Source: DAHUYF01 sp035553515
Lineage (GTDB): Bacteria > Pseudomonadota > Alphaproteobacteria > ATCC43930 > CGMCC-115725
Direction: 5' to 3'
Length of the DNA stretch: 51,257 bases
NCBI GenBank assembly: GCA_035553515.1
Contig: DATNDG010000146.1
Location: 1-51,257 of the forward strand
In this document: positions 1 to 7,022 of the stretch, in pieces
Numbering within the stretch: position 1 is the stretch's first letter
How the letters are laid out: every line of letters begins with the position of its first letter
Program-made: the position numbers and the translations under genes
The notes under the pieces: generated by a model
Databases searched by the model: none
What the model saw: only the letters and a program-made list of their open reading frames with translations
Told to the model about the DNA's origin: nothing

Positions 1-653
1 GTGAACCGCCGCATGCTCATCCGCATGGTGAGGTTCTGACGCTCCACGAAGCTGGTATTGATGTGCTTCGGGTCAGGCGTGCCAAGGACAACTTCGTGCT
101 TCGCACCGACGCAACGCGGCGGGCTGTAGCGGCCAGTCCCAACCGTCGAGCCTTCTGGCCCGTATACCTTCACGAGCTGTGCGTAATCCACCTTGCCCTT
201 GAACGCAGATTCGATGACGGGCGGATAGGACGAAAGCCCATCGCTGGTCAGTTGCACGCGGCGCACAAGGCGGCTTGCTACATCGTCCATGAACTCCTTG
301 GCCGCTTCGGCGGTGCGGTCGGAAACGAGCCAGGAAACGATCAGCTTGGAGTCGGCATCAATCGCGGTCCACGTCCACACGTCGCCTACGTCCCCGCGCC
401 CCTTCATGCTCTCGGGCAAGTTCTTTCGCTTGGCGTAAACGAACGCCCAAATCTCATCGACCTGGATGCGCTGGCATTTGAGATCGCGGAGCGCCTGATC
501 CTGGTAGGCCGCGAAAGCTCGGCCAGCGTCGGCCAGCAGCTTCACGATGGTGTTCTTGCTGGCCCCGGTCATCCGAGAGATCGCGCGAATGCTGTTGCCC
601 TCGACCATCATGCCGAGGATTTGCGCGCGACGTTCGGAGGTCAGCCGGTTCAT
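1..653 (-). CDS. IS1-type DDE transposase, 3' end outside window
   Basis: Reading the minus strand from the ATG at 653-651 gives 217 residues open to the window edge, so the C terminus is missing. An N-terminal helix-turn-helix region (about residues 15-45, NSIRAISRMTGASKNTIVKL) precedes an RNase-H-like transposase core. Candidate acidic residues are D66 (VDEIWAFV), D138 (QLTSDGLSSY) and E204 (TSFVERQNLTMRM). This is the widespread alphaproteobacterial IS1-family-like transposase, expected to nick and join DNA ends. It has a near-consensus promoter of its own and is divergent from the AAA+ ATPase gene. No terminal inverted repeat is visible on the side within the window, so its mobility is unproven. 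The family call is from sequence memory and is firm. Confidence 0.85.
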   Translation of the reverse strand, partial: MNRLTSERRAQILGMMVEGNSIRAISRMTGASKNTIVKLLADAGRAFAAYQDQALRDLKCQRIQVDEIWAFVYAKRKNLPESMKGRGDVGDVWTWTAIDADSKLIVSWLVSDRTAEAAKEFMDDVASRLVRRVQLTSDGLSSYPPVIESAFKGKVDYAQLVKVYGPEGSTVGTGRYSPPRCVGAKHEVVLGTPDPKHINTSFVERQNLTMRMSMRRF

Positions 654-660
654 ACTGACT

Positions 661-689
661 ATTATGCTTGAGAACCGGGCCGGTGTCAA
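661..689 (-). promoter_or_regulatory. Near-consensus sigma-70 promoter for the transposase gene
   Basis: On the minus strand TTGACA (689-684) is followed after exactly 17 bases by CATAAT (666-661). That is a perfect -35 and a five-of-six -10. The transposase ATG begins only 8 bases past the -10, so the transcript would have almost no leader. Confidence 0.6.
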
Positions 690-690
690 C

Positions 691-720
691 GCGGTTTTCG
701 TGCTAGTTGACGAAAACCGC
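691..720. promoter_or_regulatory. Perfect 10-bp inverted repeat between divergent promoters
   Basis: GCGGTTTTCG (691-700) and CGAAAACCGC (711-720) are perfect reverse complements separated by 10 bases. The right arm overlaps the -35 of the rightward promoter, and the left arm begins one base beyond the -35 of the leftward promoter. The position suits an operator controlling both genes. No tail of T residues follows, so a terminator is less likely. Confidence 0.5.
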
Positions 721-735
721 AGTTTAGTTTATGAA
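707..735 (+). promoter_or_regulatory. Sigma-70-like promoter for the AAA+ ATPase gene
   Basis: TTGACG (707-712), a 17-base spacer, then TATGAA (730-735). The upstream in-frame ATG at 731 lies inside this -10, so the ATPase is better started at 767. Confidence 0.5.
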
Positions 736-766
736 ATTGGCTCCTAGTTTGTTACGGAGTCGCGGC

Positions 767-2017
767 ATGGTCGCGGTCGATCACAGCGCAGCCCCGGCCA
801 ATGACGAGGACTGGCAGCAGCGAATTTACGATTTGCTAGAGGCGTTTACTCCCGGTGCGCCCATCGACGAGCTGAGCCTTTTGGCCGGTCGCACCAAGCA
901 GATCGGAGACATGATCGAAGTAGTGATGCAGCGGGGCCAGCACGCGATCCTGTATGGGGAACGCGGTGTCGGAAAATCCTCGCTTGCCAACACCTTTTCG
1001 ACGCGCCTTTTGGGGGGCGCTCGCACCCTCAGCTGCATCCATATCAATTGCCACCCGAGTGACGACTTTTCGCAAGTCTGGCGAAAGGTATTCCGGAGGT
1101 TGTCCTACCCTGATGTGAATCTGACCGAAAAATACCCGGGCGAAATTCACCCAGATGATGTCGCAATTGAGCTTTCTGGTTTCTCGCTCAATACAATCCC
1201 AATCATCATTCTTGATGAGTTCGACAAGCTTACTGACGAGGATGCGCGCAATCTAATCGCGCACACGATCAAGAACCTGTCGGACGAGCGCGACGTGAGG
1301 GCGACGGTAATTATTGTTGGCGTTGCAAGCTCAGTGGGCGAATTGATCGAAGAACATGAGAGCATTCTCCGCTGCCTGCGCCAAATTCCTATGCAGCGGA
1401 TGTTCCCAAGTGAGCTTCAGCAAATTGTAAAGCGTCGACTGCCAGAACTCGGAATGGATATACAGCCGGATGCCTTGGCGCATATCGTGGCTCTGTCACG
1501 CGGGTTGCCGCACTACACCCATCTCGTCGCGCAACAGGCAGGTAAAAAGGCGCTCGAAAACCGCAAACTCGTCGTTGACATGGCGCATGTCGACGAGGCG
1601 TTGCCCGATTGCATTAATCGGACAGCGCAAACCGTTCGTGAGCAATACCACGCCGCAACGACAAGCCCCCGTAAGGAAAACATCTACAAGGAAGTGCTCT
1701 TGGCGGCGTCATTGGCACAGCTAGACGACTTGGGGTATTTCCAGCCGGTCGCGCTCCGTACCCCTTTATCGGCACTGCTCAAGCGGGATGCGCCCGTGTC
1801 TCTGTACGCGCAGCACCTGAAGAATCTCGCCGACCCTGACCGCGGCGGGATTTTGGAGCAAATCGGGACCCACCGGCGCTATCGCTACCGCTTCAGCGAA
1901 CCAATGATGCAGCCGTTTATCCTGATGAACGGGCTGAACAACAATCTAATCACTAAGGAACAGGTTATGCTGCTCGCGGCTACTCACTACGAGCCGCGTC
2001 TTTCCAGCGAGTTTTAG
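767..2017 (+). CDS. AAA+ ATPase with Cdc6/Orc1-like architecture
   Basis: A 416-residue protein from the ATG at 767, which has GGAG seven bases upstream. The in-frame ATG at 731 has no ribosome site and sits in the predicted -10. Walker A is GERGVGKS (residues 64-71) and Walker B is IIILDEFDKL (D150, E151). A sensor-1-like strand (TVIIVGVASS) and a helical lid follow. The last hundred or so residues look like a winged helix (KENIYKEVLLAASLAQ onward), as in Cdc6/Orc1 and related DNA-loading or transposition-partner ATPases. Base composition is visibly AT-richer than rpoN downstream. Its partner and substrate are unknown. Divergence from a transposase suggests a mobile-element or defence role, but this is inference. 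Confidence 0.75.
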   Translation: MVAVDHSAAPANDEDWQQRIYDLLEAFTPGAPIDELSLLAGRTKQIGDMIEVVMQRGQHAILYGERGVGKSSLANTFSTRLLGGARTLSCIHINCHPSDDFSQVWRKVFRRLSYPDVNLTEKYPGEIHPDDVAIELSGFSLNTIPIIILDEFDKLTDEDARNLIAHTIKNLSDERDVRATVIIVGVASSVGELIEEHESILRCLRQIPMQRMFPSELQQIVKRRLPELGMDIQPDALAHIVALSRGLPHYTHLVAQQAGKKALENRKLVVDMAHVDEALPDCINRTAQTVREQYHAATTSPRKENIYKEVLLAASLAQLDDLGYFQPVALRTPLSALLKRDAPVSLYAQHLKNLADPDRGGILEQIGTHRRYRYRFSEPMMQPFILMNGLNNNLITKEQVMLLAATHYEPRLSSEF

Positions 2018-2225
2018 CAGCTTTCTTAGCGATCTGTTTGCGGCGTTCAGGACTAAGCACCTGGGCGCGGGTCCTGCCGCCCTTCTCGCCGCCCGCCTTC
2101 CCGCGTGCCACAGCGGCCGGATCGCGCTTGTCTTCCGCCGCGTCCTCGACCTGGCCCGTAGCGATATCCACGATCAGCTTGCCTAGCTGGATCGGGTCAC
2201 GGGGGCGTTTAAGTCGTTTGGTCAT
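1980..2225 (-). CDS. Small basic conserved protein, 81 aa
   Basis: Lys/Arg-rich small protein (begins MTKRLKRPRDPIQLGKLIVD). It has a central acidic patch, then a glycine-lysine stretch (RGKAGGEKGGRTRA) and a KKAAKTRW tail. It belongs to a family common in alphaproteobacteria that is sometimes labelled histone-H1-like; the function is not established, and nucleic-acid binding is only suggested by charge. Its start overlaps the stop of the 59-residue gene upstream by four bases (ATGA), so the two are probably co-translated. Its last 38 bases overlap the end of the convergent ATPase gene. Confidence 0.7.
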   Translation of the reverse strand: MTKRLKRPRDPIQLGKLIVDIATGQVEDAAEDKRDPAAVARGKAGGEKGGRTRAQVLSPERRKQIAKKAAKTRWKDAARSE

Positions 2226-2401
2226 GTGGAGCGCAGCTCCAGAATTTGGCGGGTGATTCGGGCAATCTCGGCATCCGCCATACTGACGCCCGGCAAATGT
2301 CCCGTGTGGGAACAGTCGAGAAGGCGCTGACCCGCTGCCTTCAGTTCCCTGAGCAAACGCGCCAGCCGGGCAGCCTCAAAGTCGATTACGTCTGCGCCCA
2401 T
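2222..2401 (-). CDS. Small hypothetical protein, 59 aa, coupled to the 81-aa gene
   Basis: An open frame from the ATG at 2401-2399 to the TGA at 2224-2222 encodes 59 residues beginning MGADVIDFEAARLARLLREL and ending ITRQILELRST. It is predicted to be helical, with leucine-rich amphipathic stretches and one HTGH segment in the middle. The stop overlaps the ATG of the 81-residue gene as ATGA, which is the main support for it being real. The ribosome site is weak (GAGGGG lies about 16 bases before the ATG). I do not recognise a family. Confidence 0.5.
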   Translation of the reverse strand: MGADVIDFEAARLARLLRELKAAGQRLLDCSHTGHLPGVSMADAEIARITRQILELRST

Positions 2402-2499
2402 GAGAGGAATATGGCATCCCCTCAGGGAAGCGGCTAGTGGCTGAAACTAACGACCGAATTCAAACTGACCCACTGCCCACTTAACCGGATATCAAGCTC

Positions 2500-2516
2500 T
2501 TGGCCCGATATTTGCA
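2500..2516 (+). promoter_or_regulatory. Sigma-54 (-24/-12) promoter in front of rpoN
   Basis: TTGGCCCGATATTTGCA matches the sigma-54 consensus TTGGCACG-N4-TTGCA with one mismatch. The invariant GG (2502-2503) and GC (2513-2514) are exactly ten bases apart. Transcription would begin near 2526, leaving a leader of about 25 bases before the rpoN ATG. This implies that RpoN activates its own gene with an enhancer-binding protein, as known for some rhizobial rpoN copies. An imperfect CtrA-like TTAA-N7-TCAA lies just upstream at 2481-2495. Confidence 0.6.
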
Positions 2517-2550
2517 GCCATGAATTGGTTCGGGTTATAAGCGCTGCACC

Positions 2551-3987
2551 ATGGCGCTTTCGCAGCGGCTCGATCTACGCCAGACCCAGGCTCTGGTCAT
2601 GACACCGCAGCTGCAGCAGGCGATCAAGCTGCTGCAGCTCTCCAACATGGAGCTGTCGGCTTACGTCGAGGGCGAGCTCGAGCAGAACCCGCTGCTCGAG
2701 CGCGACGACCGCCCGACAGAAGCGGGCGCCGAAAGCGAGCCCGCGGCGACCGAGCCCGACGAGGGCGTGGAAGCCTGGGAGGCGGTGGCAGGGAGCGAAG
2801 GCGAGGGCAGCGTCGATCTGTCCGGCGATCCCGGCGTGTGGCAGAGCCCGTCGCCCCGGCCACAGGCCGGCGAAACGCTTCCCGGACTGGACCAGACGCT
2901 GAGCCGGCCGACCACGCTGCGCGATCATCTGCTGGCGCAACTTTCAGTCGATCTCGACGATCCCGTCGATCGCGTGATCGGCACTCATCTCGTCGACATG
3001 GTCGACGATGCCGGCTATCTGCAGGGCGACCTCGCCGAAGTGGCGCAGCGCCTCGGCTGTGATGTGCCGCGCGTCGAGACGACGCTTGCGCGCCTCCAGC
3101 GCTTCGATCCGCCCGGTGTGTTCGCGCGCGATCTCGCGGAGTGCCTGGCGCTCCAGCTCCAGGATCGCGACCGGCTCGACCCCGCCATGCGCGCGCTTCT
3201 CGGCAACCTGCCGCTGCTGGCCAGCCGAAATGCGCCGGAGCTGATGAAGCTGTGCGGAGTCGATGTCGAAGACCTCGCCGAGATGGTCGCCGAGATCAAG
3301 GCGCTCAACCCCAAGCCCGGCCTCGCCTTCGATACCGCCGCCGCCGAGCCGGTCGTGCCCGACGTATTGGTGCGGCCGCAGGGCGCCGGCTTTGCCATCG
3401 AACTCAACAGCGACACTCTACCGCGTGTGCTGGTCAACAATCGCTACTATGCCGAGGTCGCGGGCGCCGCGCGTAACAAGGCGGATAAGGACTATCTCGC
3501 CGAGCGCTATCAGCAGGCCAATTGGCTGATGAAGGCGCTGCACCAGCGTGCCACGACCATCCTCAAAGTCGCCACCGAGATCGTGCGCCAGCAGGAAGGG
3601 TTCTTTCGCCATGGCGTGCAGCATTTGCGCCCGCTCGTGCTGCGCGACATCGCCGAGGCGATCGAAATGCACGAGAGCACCGTAAGCCGGGTGACCTCCA
3701 ACAAATACATGTCCTGCCCGCGCGGCATCTACGAGCTCAAATACTTCTTCACTTCGGCGATCGCCGCGGCGAGCGGCGGTGAAGCGCTCTCGGCCGAGGC
3801 GGTGCGCTACCGCATCAAGGCGCTGATCGAGGGGGAGGGCAACGACGTGCTCTCCGACGACCGCCTCGTCGAGATCCTGCTCAAGGAAGGGATCGACATC
3901 GCACGCCGGACCGTCGCCAAGTATCGAGAGGCGCTGCGTATCCCGTCCTCGGTGCAACGCAGGCGCGCGCGCTCGCTCACGCTGTGA
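2551..3987 (+). CDS. rpoN: RNA polymerase sigma-54 factor
   Basis: 478 residues, full length for the family. Region I is the glutamine/leucine-rich N terminus (LRQTQALVMTPQLQQAIKLL, residues 9-28) that contacts activator ATPases and -12 DNA. An acidic linker follows, then the core-binding domain, a helix-turn-helix (around MHESTVSRVTSNKYM), and the diagnostic RpoN box ARRTVAKYRE (residues 451-460) that reads the -24 element. It directs transcription of nitrogen and other activator-dependent genes. hpf and ptsN follow, the usual order in proteobacteria. The expected upstream neighbour lptB is not present; the accessory block sits there instead. Confidence 0.98.
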   Translation: MALSQRLDLRQTQALVMTPQLQQAIKLLQLSNMELSAYVEGELEQNPLLERDDRPTEAGAESEPAATEPDEGVEAWEAVAGSEGEGSVDLSGDPGVWQSPSPRPQAGETLPGLDQTLSRPTTLRDHLLAQLSVDLDDPVDRVIGTHLVDMVDDAGYLQGDLAEVAQRLGCDVPRVETTLARLQRFDPPGVFARDLAECLALQLQDRDRLDPAMRALLGNLPLLASRNAPELMKLCGVDVEDLAEMVAEIKALNPKPGLAFDTAAAEPVVPDVLVRPQGAGFAIELNSDTLPRVLVNNRYYAEVAGAARNKADKDYLAERYQQANWLMKALHQRATTILKVATEIVRQQEGFFRHGVQHLRPLVLRDIAEAIEMHESTVSRVTSNKYMSCPRGIYELKYFFTSAIAAASGGEALSAEAVRYRIKALIEGEGNDVLSDDRLVEILLKEGIDIARRTVAKYREALRIPSSVQRRRARSLTL

Positions 3988-4110
3988 CGAACGGCGCCTT
4001 GACTCCCTGGAACACCCGCGCCAATTAAGGGGCGCCCGCGGATTGGCCGGCGCGCGACAGGCGTTTCCCAGGGGAGGGCCCGGTGTCAGGGTCTGTCCGG
4101 TAGGAGCCCC

Positions 4111-4734
4111 ATGCAAATCACGGTCACGGGCAAGCAGATGGATGTCGGCGAGTCGCTGCGCGGCCACGCCGAAGCGGCAACTTCGGCGATTGCCGACAAG
4201 TATCTGGGCAAAGCCATCGAGGCGCATGTCGTGTTCTGCCGCGAGCGGCACCTCTTCCTGTCGGACATCTCGCTGCATGCCTGGCGCGGACTCACGGTGC
4301 AATGCCATGGCCAGGCGGCCGATGCCTATGCCGCCTTCGACGATGCGGCACTGCGGCTCGAAAAGCAGCTTCGCCGCTACAAGCGCCGCCTGCGCGGGCG
4401 CCACAAGGGTGGCAAGCCGGGCGAGGAGGCGATGCAGCCGGAGCCGGAGGCGGCGACCGATTATGTGCTCGCCGCGGAACCGGCCGACGATGCCGAAGCC
4501 AGCGAAGGCGGCAACGACCCGGTAGTCGTCGCCGAGATGCGCACCAGCATCCCCCGCCTGTCGGTGAGCGAAGCTGTGATGCGGCTCGATCTCGCGGATC
4601 TGCCAGCACTGCTCTTCCGCAACAGCGCGCATGGCAATCTCAGCCTTGTCTATCGCCGCCGCGACGGCAATATCGGCTGGGTCGATCCGGACCTGGCGGT
4701 CGACGGCGATCCCGCGAGGGGAAAGGCGCCCTGA
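4111..4734 (+). CDS. hpf: Ribosome hibernation promoting factor, long form
   Basis: 207 residues. The N-terminal HPF/RaiA domain (residues 1-100, starting MQITVTGKQMDVGESLRGHA) binds the 30S decoding region. A variable linker (100-146) leads to the C-terminal dimerisation domain (about 147-193, IPRLSVSEAVMRLDLADLPA) that makes this a long HPF able to form 100S ribosomes alone. The ribosome site GGTAGGAG lies just before the ATG. It follows rpoN after 123 bases and is coupled to ptsN by a one-base overlap (TGATG). Expected to act in stationary phase or starvation. Confidence 0.95.
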   Translation: MQITVTGKQMDVGESLRGHAEAATSAIADKYLGKAIEAHVVFCRERHLFLSDISLHAWRGLTVQCHGQAADAYAAFDDAALRLEKQLRRYKRRLRGRHKGGKPGEEAMQPEPEAATDYVLAAEPADDAEASEGGNDPVVVAEMRTSIPRLSVSEAVMRLDLADLPALLFRNSAHGNLSLVYRRRDGNIGWVDPDLAVDGDPARGKAP

Positions 4735-5198
4735 TGGAGATCGCCGATATCCTTACCCCCGCCGGCGTCGTCGCCAATCTGCGCGCCGCGAACAAGCGCC
4801 AGGCGATGCAGGAGCTGGCGCGGCGCGCGGCGCAGCTCACCGGCCGGCATGAGCGCGCCATCTTCGAGATTCTGCTGGAGCGCGAGCGCCTCGGCACCAC
4901 CGGCATCGGTCACGGAACCGCAATTCCCCATGGCCGGATGCCGGATTTGCCGCGGCTCTACGCGCTATTTGCGCGGTTCGAGCGGCCGATCGATTTCGAA
5001 GCCATCGATGGCGAGCCGGTCGATCTCATTTTCCTGCTGCTGACCCCGGCCACCTCGGGCGCCGACCATCTGAAGGCGCTGGCGCGGATCTCGCGCCTGC
5101 TGCGCGATAAGGCGATGTGCGAGAAGTTGCGCGGCACCGACAGCGCCGATGCCCTCTATGCGCTGCTGACCGACCGCGCCGCCAGCCACGCGGCCTGA
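4734..5198 (+). CDS. ptsN: PTS IIA-like nitrogen regulatory protein (EIIA-Ntr)
   Basis: 154 residues, normal for EIIA-Ntr. The phosphorylated histidine is H66 in TAIPHGR, within the GIGHGTAIPHGR motif typical of the fructose/nitrogen EIIA family. It takes phosphate from HPr and, unlike sugar EIIA proteins, controls targets such as potassium transport, stress responses and carbon/nitrogen balance. The ATG shares one base with the hpf stop. The EI and HPr that would feed it are encoded in this window at 36-38 kb. Confidence 0.96.
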   Translation: MEIADILTPAGVVANLRAANKRQAMQELARRAAQLTGRHERAIFEILLERERLGTTGIGHGTAIPHGRMPDLPRLYALFARFERPIDFEAIDGEPVDLIFLLLTPATSGADHLKALARISRLLRDKAMCEKLRGTDSADALYALLTDRAASHAA

Positions 5199-5216
5199 CC
5201 GCCGGCTTCGCGCCCC

Positions 5217-5269
5217 CAACATCTTGTGAACATGGCCGAGTCGGCCCCGGGACGTTCCGCGACTCGGCC
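5217..5269 (+). repeat. Structured repeat, copy 1 (hairpin with GGGACGTT loop)
   Basis: First of two related units 103 bases apart. It begins CAACATCT, then after 12 variable bases CGAGTCGG and CCCCGGGACGTT. GGCCGAGTCG (5234-5243) and CGACTCGGCC (5260-5269) form a perfect 10-bp stem with a 16-base loop. It lies 18 bases after the ptsN stop, in the convergent gap before DUF1150, so it could end transcription or form part of a small RNA. Confidence 0.5.
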
Positions 5270-5319
5270 CAGATGCTGTGTCGCGCCGGGCCTCACCCCA
5301 CGTAAAACCGGCGCAAAAT

Positions 5320-5373
5320 CAACATCTGGTGGCGCTCCCCGAGTCGGTCCCGGGACGTTTGGCGAACTGACTC
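5320..5373 (+). repeat. Structured repeat, copy 2
   Basis: Same order and spacing as copy 1: CAACATCT, 12 variable bases, then CGAGTCGGTCCCGGGACGTT. The stem GAGTCGGT / ACTGACTC keeps its pairing, with one G-U pair where copy 1 has a Watson-Crick pair. The shared segment GGGACGTT falls in the loop in both copies. The remaining bases up to 5400 show nothing else I can identify. Confidence 0.5.
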
Positions 5374-5400
5374 TAGATAGAGGACGCCGGCTGGCGGTGC

Positions 5401-5616
5401 TCAGTGAACGCTGACCGGCTCCAGATCGTGCTGCCGCACGGTGGCAAAAGCGATCTCGCGGTCAGGCAGCTGAGCCACCTGCGTGCCATCCGCCGCATAG
5501 ATCGCGAAGGCGCTCCCCTCGGCGACGGCGATGCGCTTGATGTAGGCGAGGTCCTGCATGCCGAGCAGGGCGAATTCCTTGGGCGAAATGTGGCGGAGCT
5601 TTTCGATCTCGGTCAT
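5401..5616 (-). CDS. DUF1150 family protein
   Basis: 71 residues beginning MTEIEKLRHISPKEFALLGM and containing AYIKRIAVAEGSAFAIYAADG, the pattern of the DUF1150 family. This small protein is found in alphaproteobacteria almost always next to a small heat-shock protein. It lies 74 bases downstream of the Hsp20 gene on the same strand, with ribosome site GGTGAGAGG. Co-transcription with Hsp20 is likely. The biochemical role is not known; a heat-stress link is inferred from the pairing. Confidence 0.9.
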   Translation of the reverse strand: MTEIEKLRHISPKEFALLGMQDLAYIKRIAVAEGSAFAIYAADGTQVAQLPDREIAFATVRQHDLEPVSVH

Positions 5617-5690
5617 CCTCTCACCTTTCCGGTGCCGGCCCTTTAGGCCGCGCGCCGTCCTTTCCTACTCCTCCCTCTGGTCCCGCGGTG

Positions 5691-6152
5691 TCAGGCGCGA
5701 TCCTTCGTCGCGTTCTGCTCGATGCTCTGACGCATCGGCTTATTCAGGTTCTTGATCTCGACCGTGCGCACGGTCGGCTGGATGATGCGGCGCACGAGAT
5801 CGATGTGCAGCAGCCCGTTATCGAGCCAGGCGCCGGCAATCTCGATGCCGTCCGCCAGCACGAAAGAGCGCTGGAACTGGCGCGCGGCGATGCCGCGGTG
5901 CAGATAAATCCGGTCCTTGTCGTCGGTTTGCTTGCCGCGGACGACGAGCTGGTTGTCCTCGACCTGGACGGCAAGGTCGGCCATCGAGAACCCAGCTACC
6001 GCCAGGGTGATGCGCAGGCTGTTCTCGCCCGTCTGCTCGACATTGTAAGGCGGATAGCCGTCGGTCGCCGCCTTGTTGACGCGGTCGAGCACGCGCTCGA
6101 AATGATCGAAGCCCAAAAGAAGCGGAGAATTGAACAGGGACAGGCGAGACAT
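5691..6152 (-). CDS. Small heat-shock protein, Hsp20 (IbpA-like)
   Basis: 153 residues. The alpha-crystallin domain occupies roughly residues 33-130: YPPYNVEQTGENSLRITLAVAGF at its start, the VVRGKQ strand in the middle. In place of the usual GVL motif it reads NGLLHIDLVRRI. This is an ATP-independent chaperone that holds unfolding proteins for DnaK/ClpB. A strong ribosome site (GGAGGAGG) precedes the ATG, and a heat-shock-type promoter candidate lies about 90-120 bases upstream. I saw no convincing ROSE-type thermometer in the leader. Confidence 0.93.
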   Translation of the reverse strand: MSRLSLFNSPLLLGFDHFERVLDRVNKAATDGYPPYNVEQTGENSLRITLAVAGFSMADLAVQVEDNQLVVRGKQTDDKDRIYLHRGIAARQFQRSFVLADGIEIAGAWLDNGLLHIDLVRRIIQPTVRTVEIKNLNKPMRQSIEQNATKDRA

Positions 6153-6243
6153 CTGACCTCCTCCGGCGAGCGAGTCCAGCGGGCCCTTGCGGCGCCCTTT
6201 GCCGGCCCGGCGATCCCCACGGCATCGCCAAGCCTCGGAAAGC

Positions 6244-6273
6244 TATGTGGGGAGCTGGAGAACGCTCATCAAG
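6244..6273 (-). promoter_or_regulatory. Candidate sigma-32 (RpoH) promoter for hsp20
   Basis: On the minus strand CTTGAT (6273-6268), a 15-base spacer, then CCCCACATA (6252-6244). This resembles CTTGAA-N13-17-CCCCATNTA. Two further CTTGA words lie just upstream. It is suitably placed for the Hsp20-DUF1150 pair. Confidence 0.45.
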
Positions 6274-6430
6274 CCCCGGTCAAGCCTTGGAAATTCAAGG
6301 CAATCCGGGCCGGCGGACGCGCCGGCGCCGATTGACGCTGGCGCCAGGACGCACTTATGCTCCTCCGAACGGGGGTAACCTGCCGCACTTTGCTATGACC
6401 GCGGGGGGCCTGCCGAAAGGGAGGAAACAC

Positions 6431-6994
6431 ATGATCCGGAAATTGACCGCCATCGCCGCTGGCGCGCTGATCGGCGTCTGTGTCGCAGGCAGCGCGCAGG
6501 CGCTGAGCCTGTCCAGCCCCGACGTCAAGAACGGGGCGACCATCAAGAACGAGCAGGTCCTGAACACCTTCGGCTGCACCGGCAAGAACATCTCGCCCGC
6601 GCTGAGCTGGAAAGGCGCCCCAGCAGGCACCAAGAGCTTCGCGATCACCGTCTATGATCCCGACGCGCCGACCGGCAGCGGCTGGTGGCATTGGGTGGTC
6701 TTCAATATTCCAGCCAGCGTGACCGCACTGCCGAAGAACGCGGGCGATCTCAAGGCCAATCTCATGCCGGGCGGCATCGTGCAGGGCCGGACCGATTTCG
6801 GCAGCCCCGGCTGGGGCGGCCCCTGCCCGCCCCAAGGTGACAAGCCCCACCGCTATATCTTCACGATCTACGCGCTCAACGTCGATCATATCGACGCCGA
6901 CGCCAATGCCTCGGCGGCCTATGTCGGCTTCAATCTCCATTTCCACACTTTGGCCAAGGCGCAGATCATGGGCCATTACGGCCGGGCGAAATAG
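6431..6994 (+). CDS. Secreted YbhB/YbcL (PEBP) family protein
   Basis: 187 residues from the ATG at 6431, which has GGGAGG nearby; longer upstream reading adds low-quality sequence. A Sec signal peptide is clear (MIRKLTAIAAGALIGVCVAG, likely cut after SAQA), so the mature protein is periplasmic. The PEBP core shows YDPDAPTGSGWWHWVVFNIP (about 74-93) and the later CPPQGDKPHRYIFTIYAL segment of the bacterial Raf-kinase-inhibitor-like family. The ligand and function of bacterial members are poorly known. It stands alone. Confidence 0.9.
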   Translation: MIRKLTAIAAGALIGVCVAGSAQALSLSSPDVKNGATIKNEQVLNTFGCTGKNISPALSWKGAPAGTKSFAITVYDPDAPTGSGWWHWVVFNIPASVTALPKNAGDLKANLMPGGIVQGRTDFGSPGWGGPCPPQGDKPHRYIFTIYALNVDHIDADANASAAYVGFNLHFHTLAKAQIMGHYGRAK

Positions 6995-7022
6995 CTGCCC
7001 TCGGGCGAGGACCGGAATCATT

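Noticed and set aside
63..671. Plus-strand 202-codon frame at the left edge
   Set aside because: The opposite strand encodes a recognisable transposase; this frame has no family features.
731..766. Earlier ATG start for the AAA+ ATPase
   Set aside because: It has no ribosome site and lies within the predicted -10 box; the ATG at 767 has GGAG at good spacing.
2520..2540. Six-codon leader peptide (MNWFGL) before rpoN
   Set aside because: Its ATG lies upstream of the predicted transcription start near 2526 and has no ribosome site.
6153..6243. ROSE-type RNA thermometer in the hsp20 leader
   Set aside because: The ribosome site is exposed in purine-rich sequence and no conserved anti-Shine-Dalgarno segment was found.
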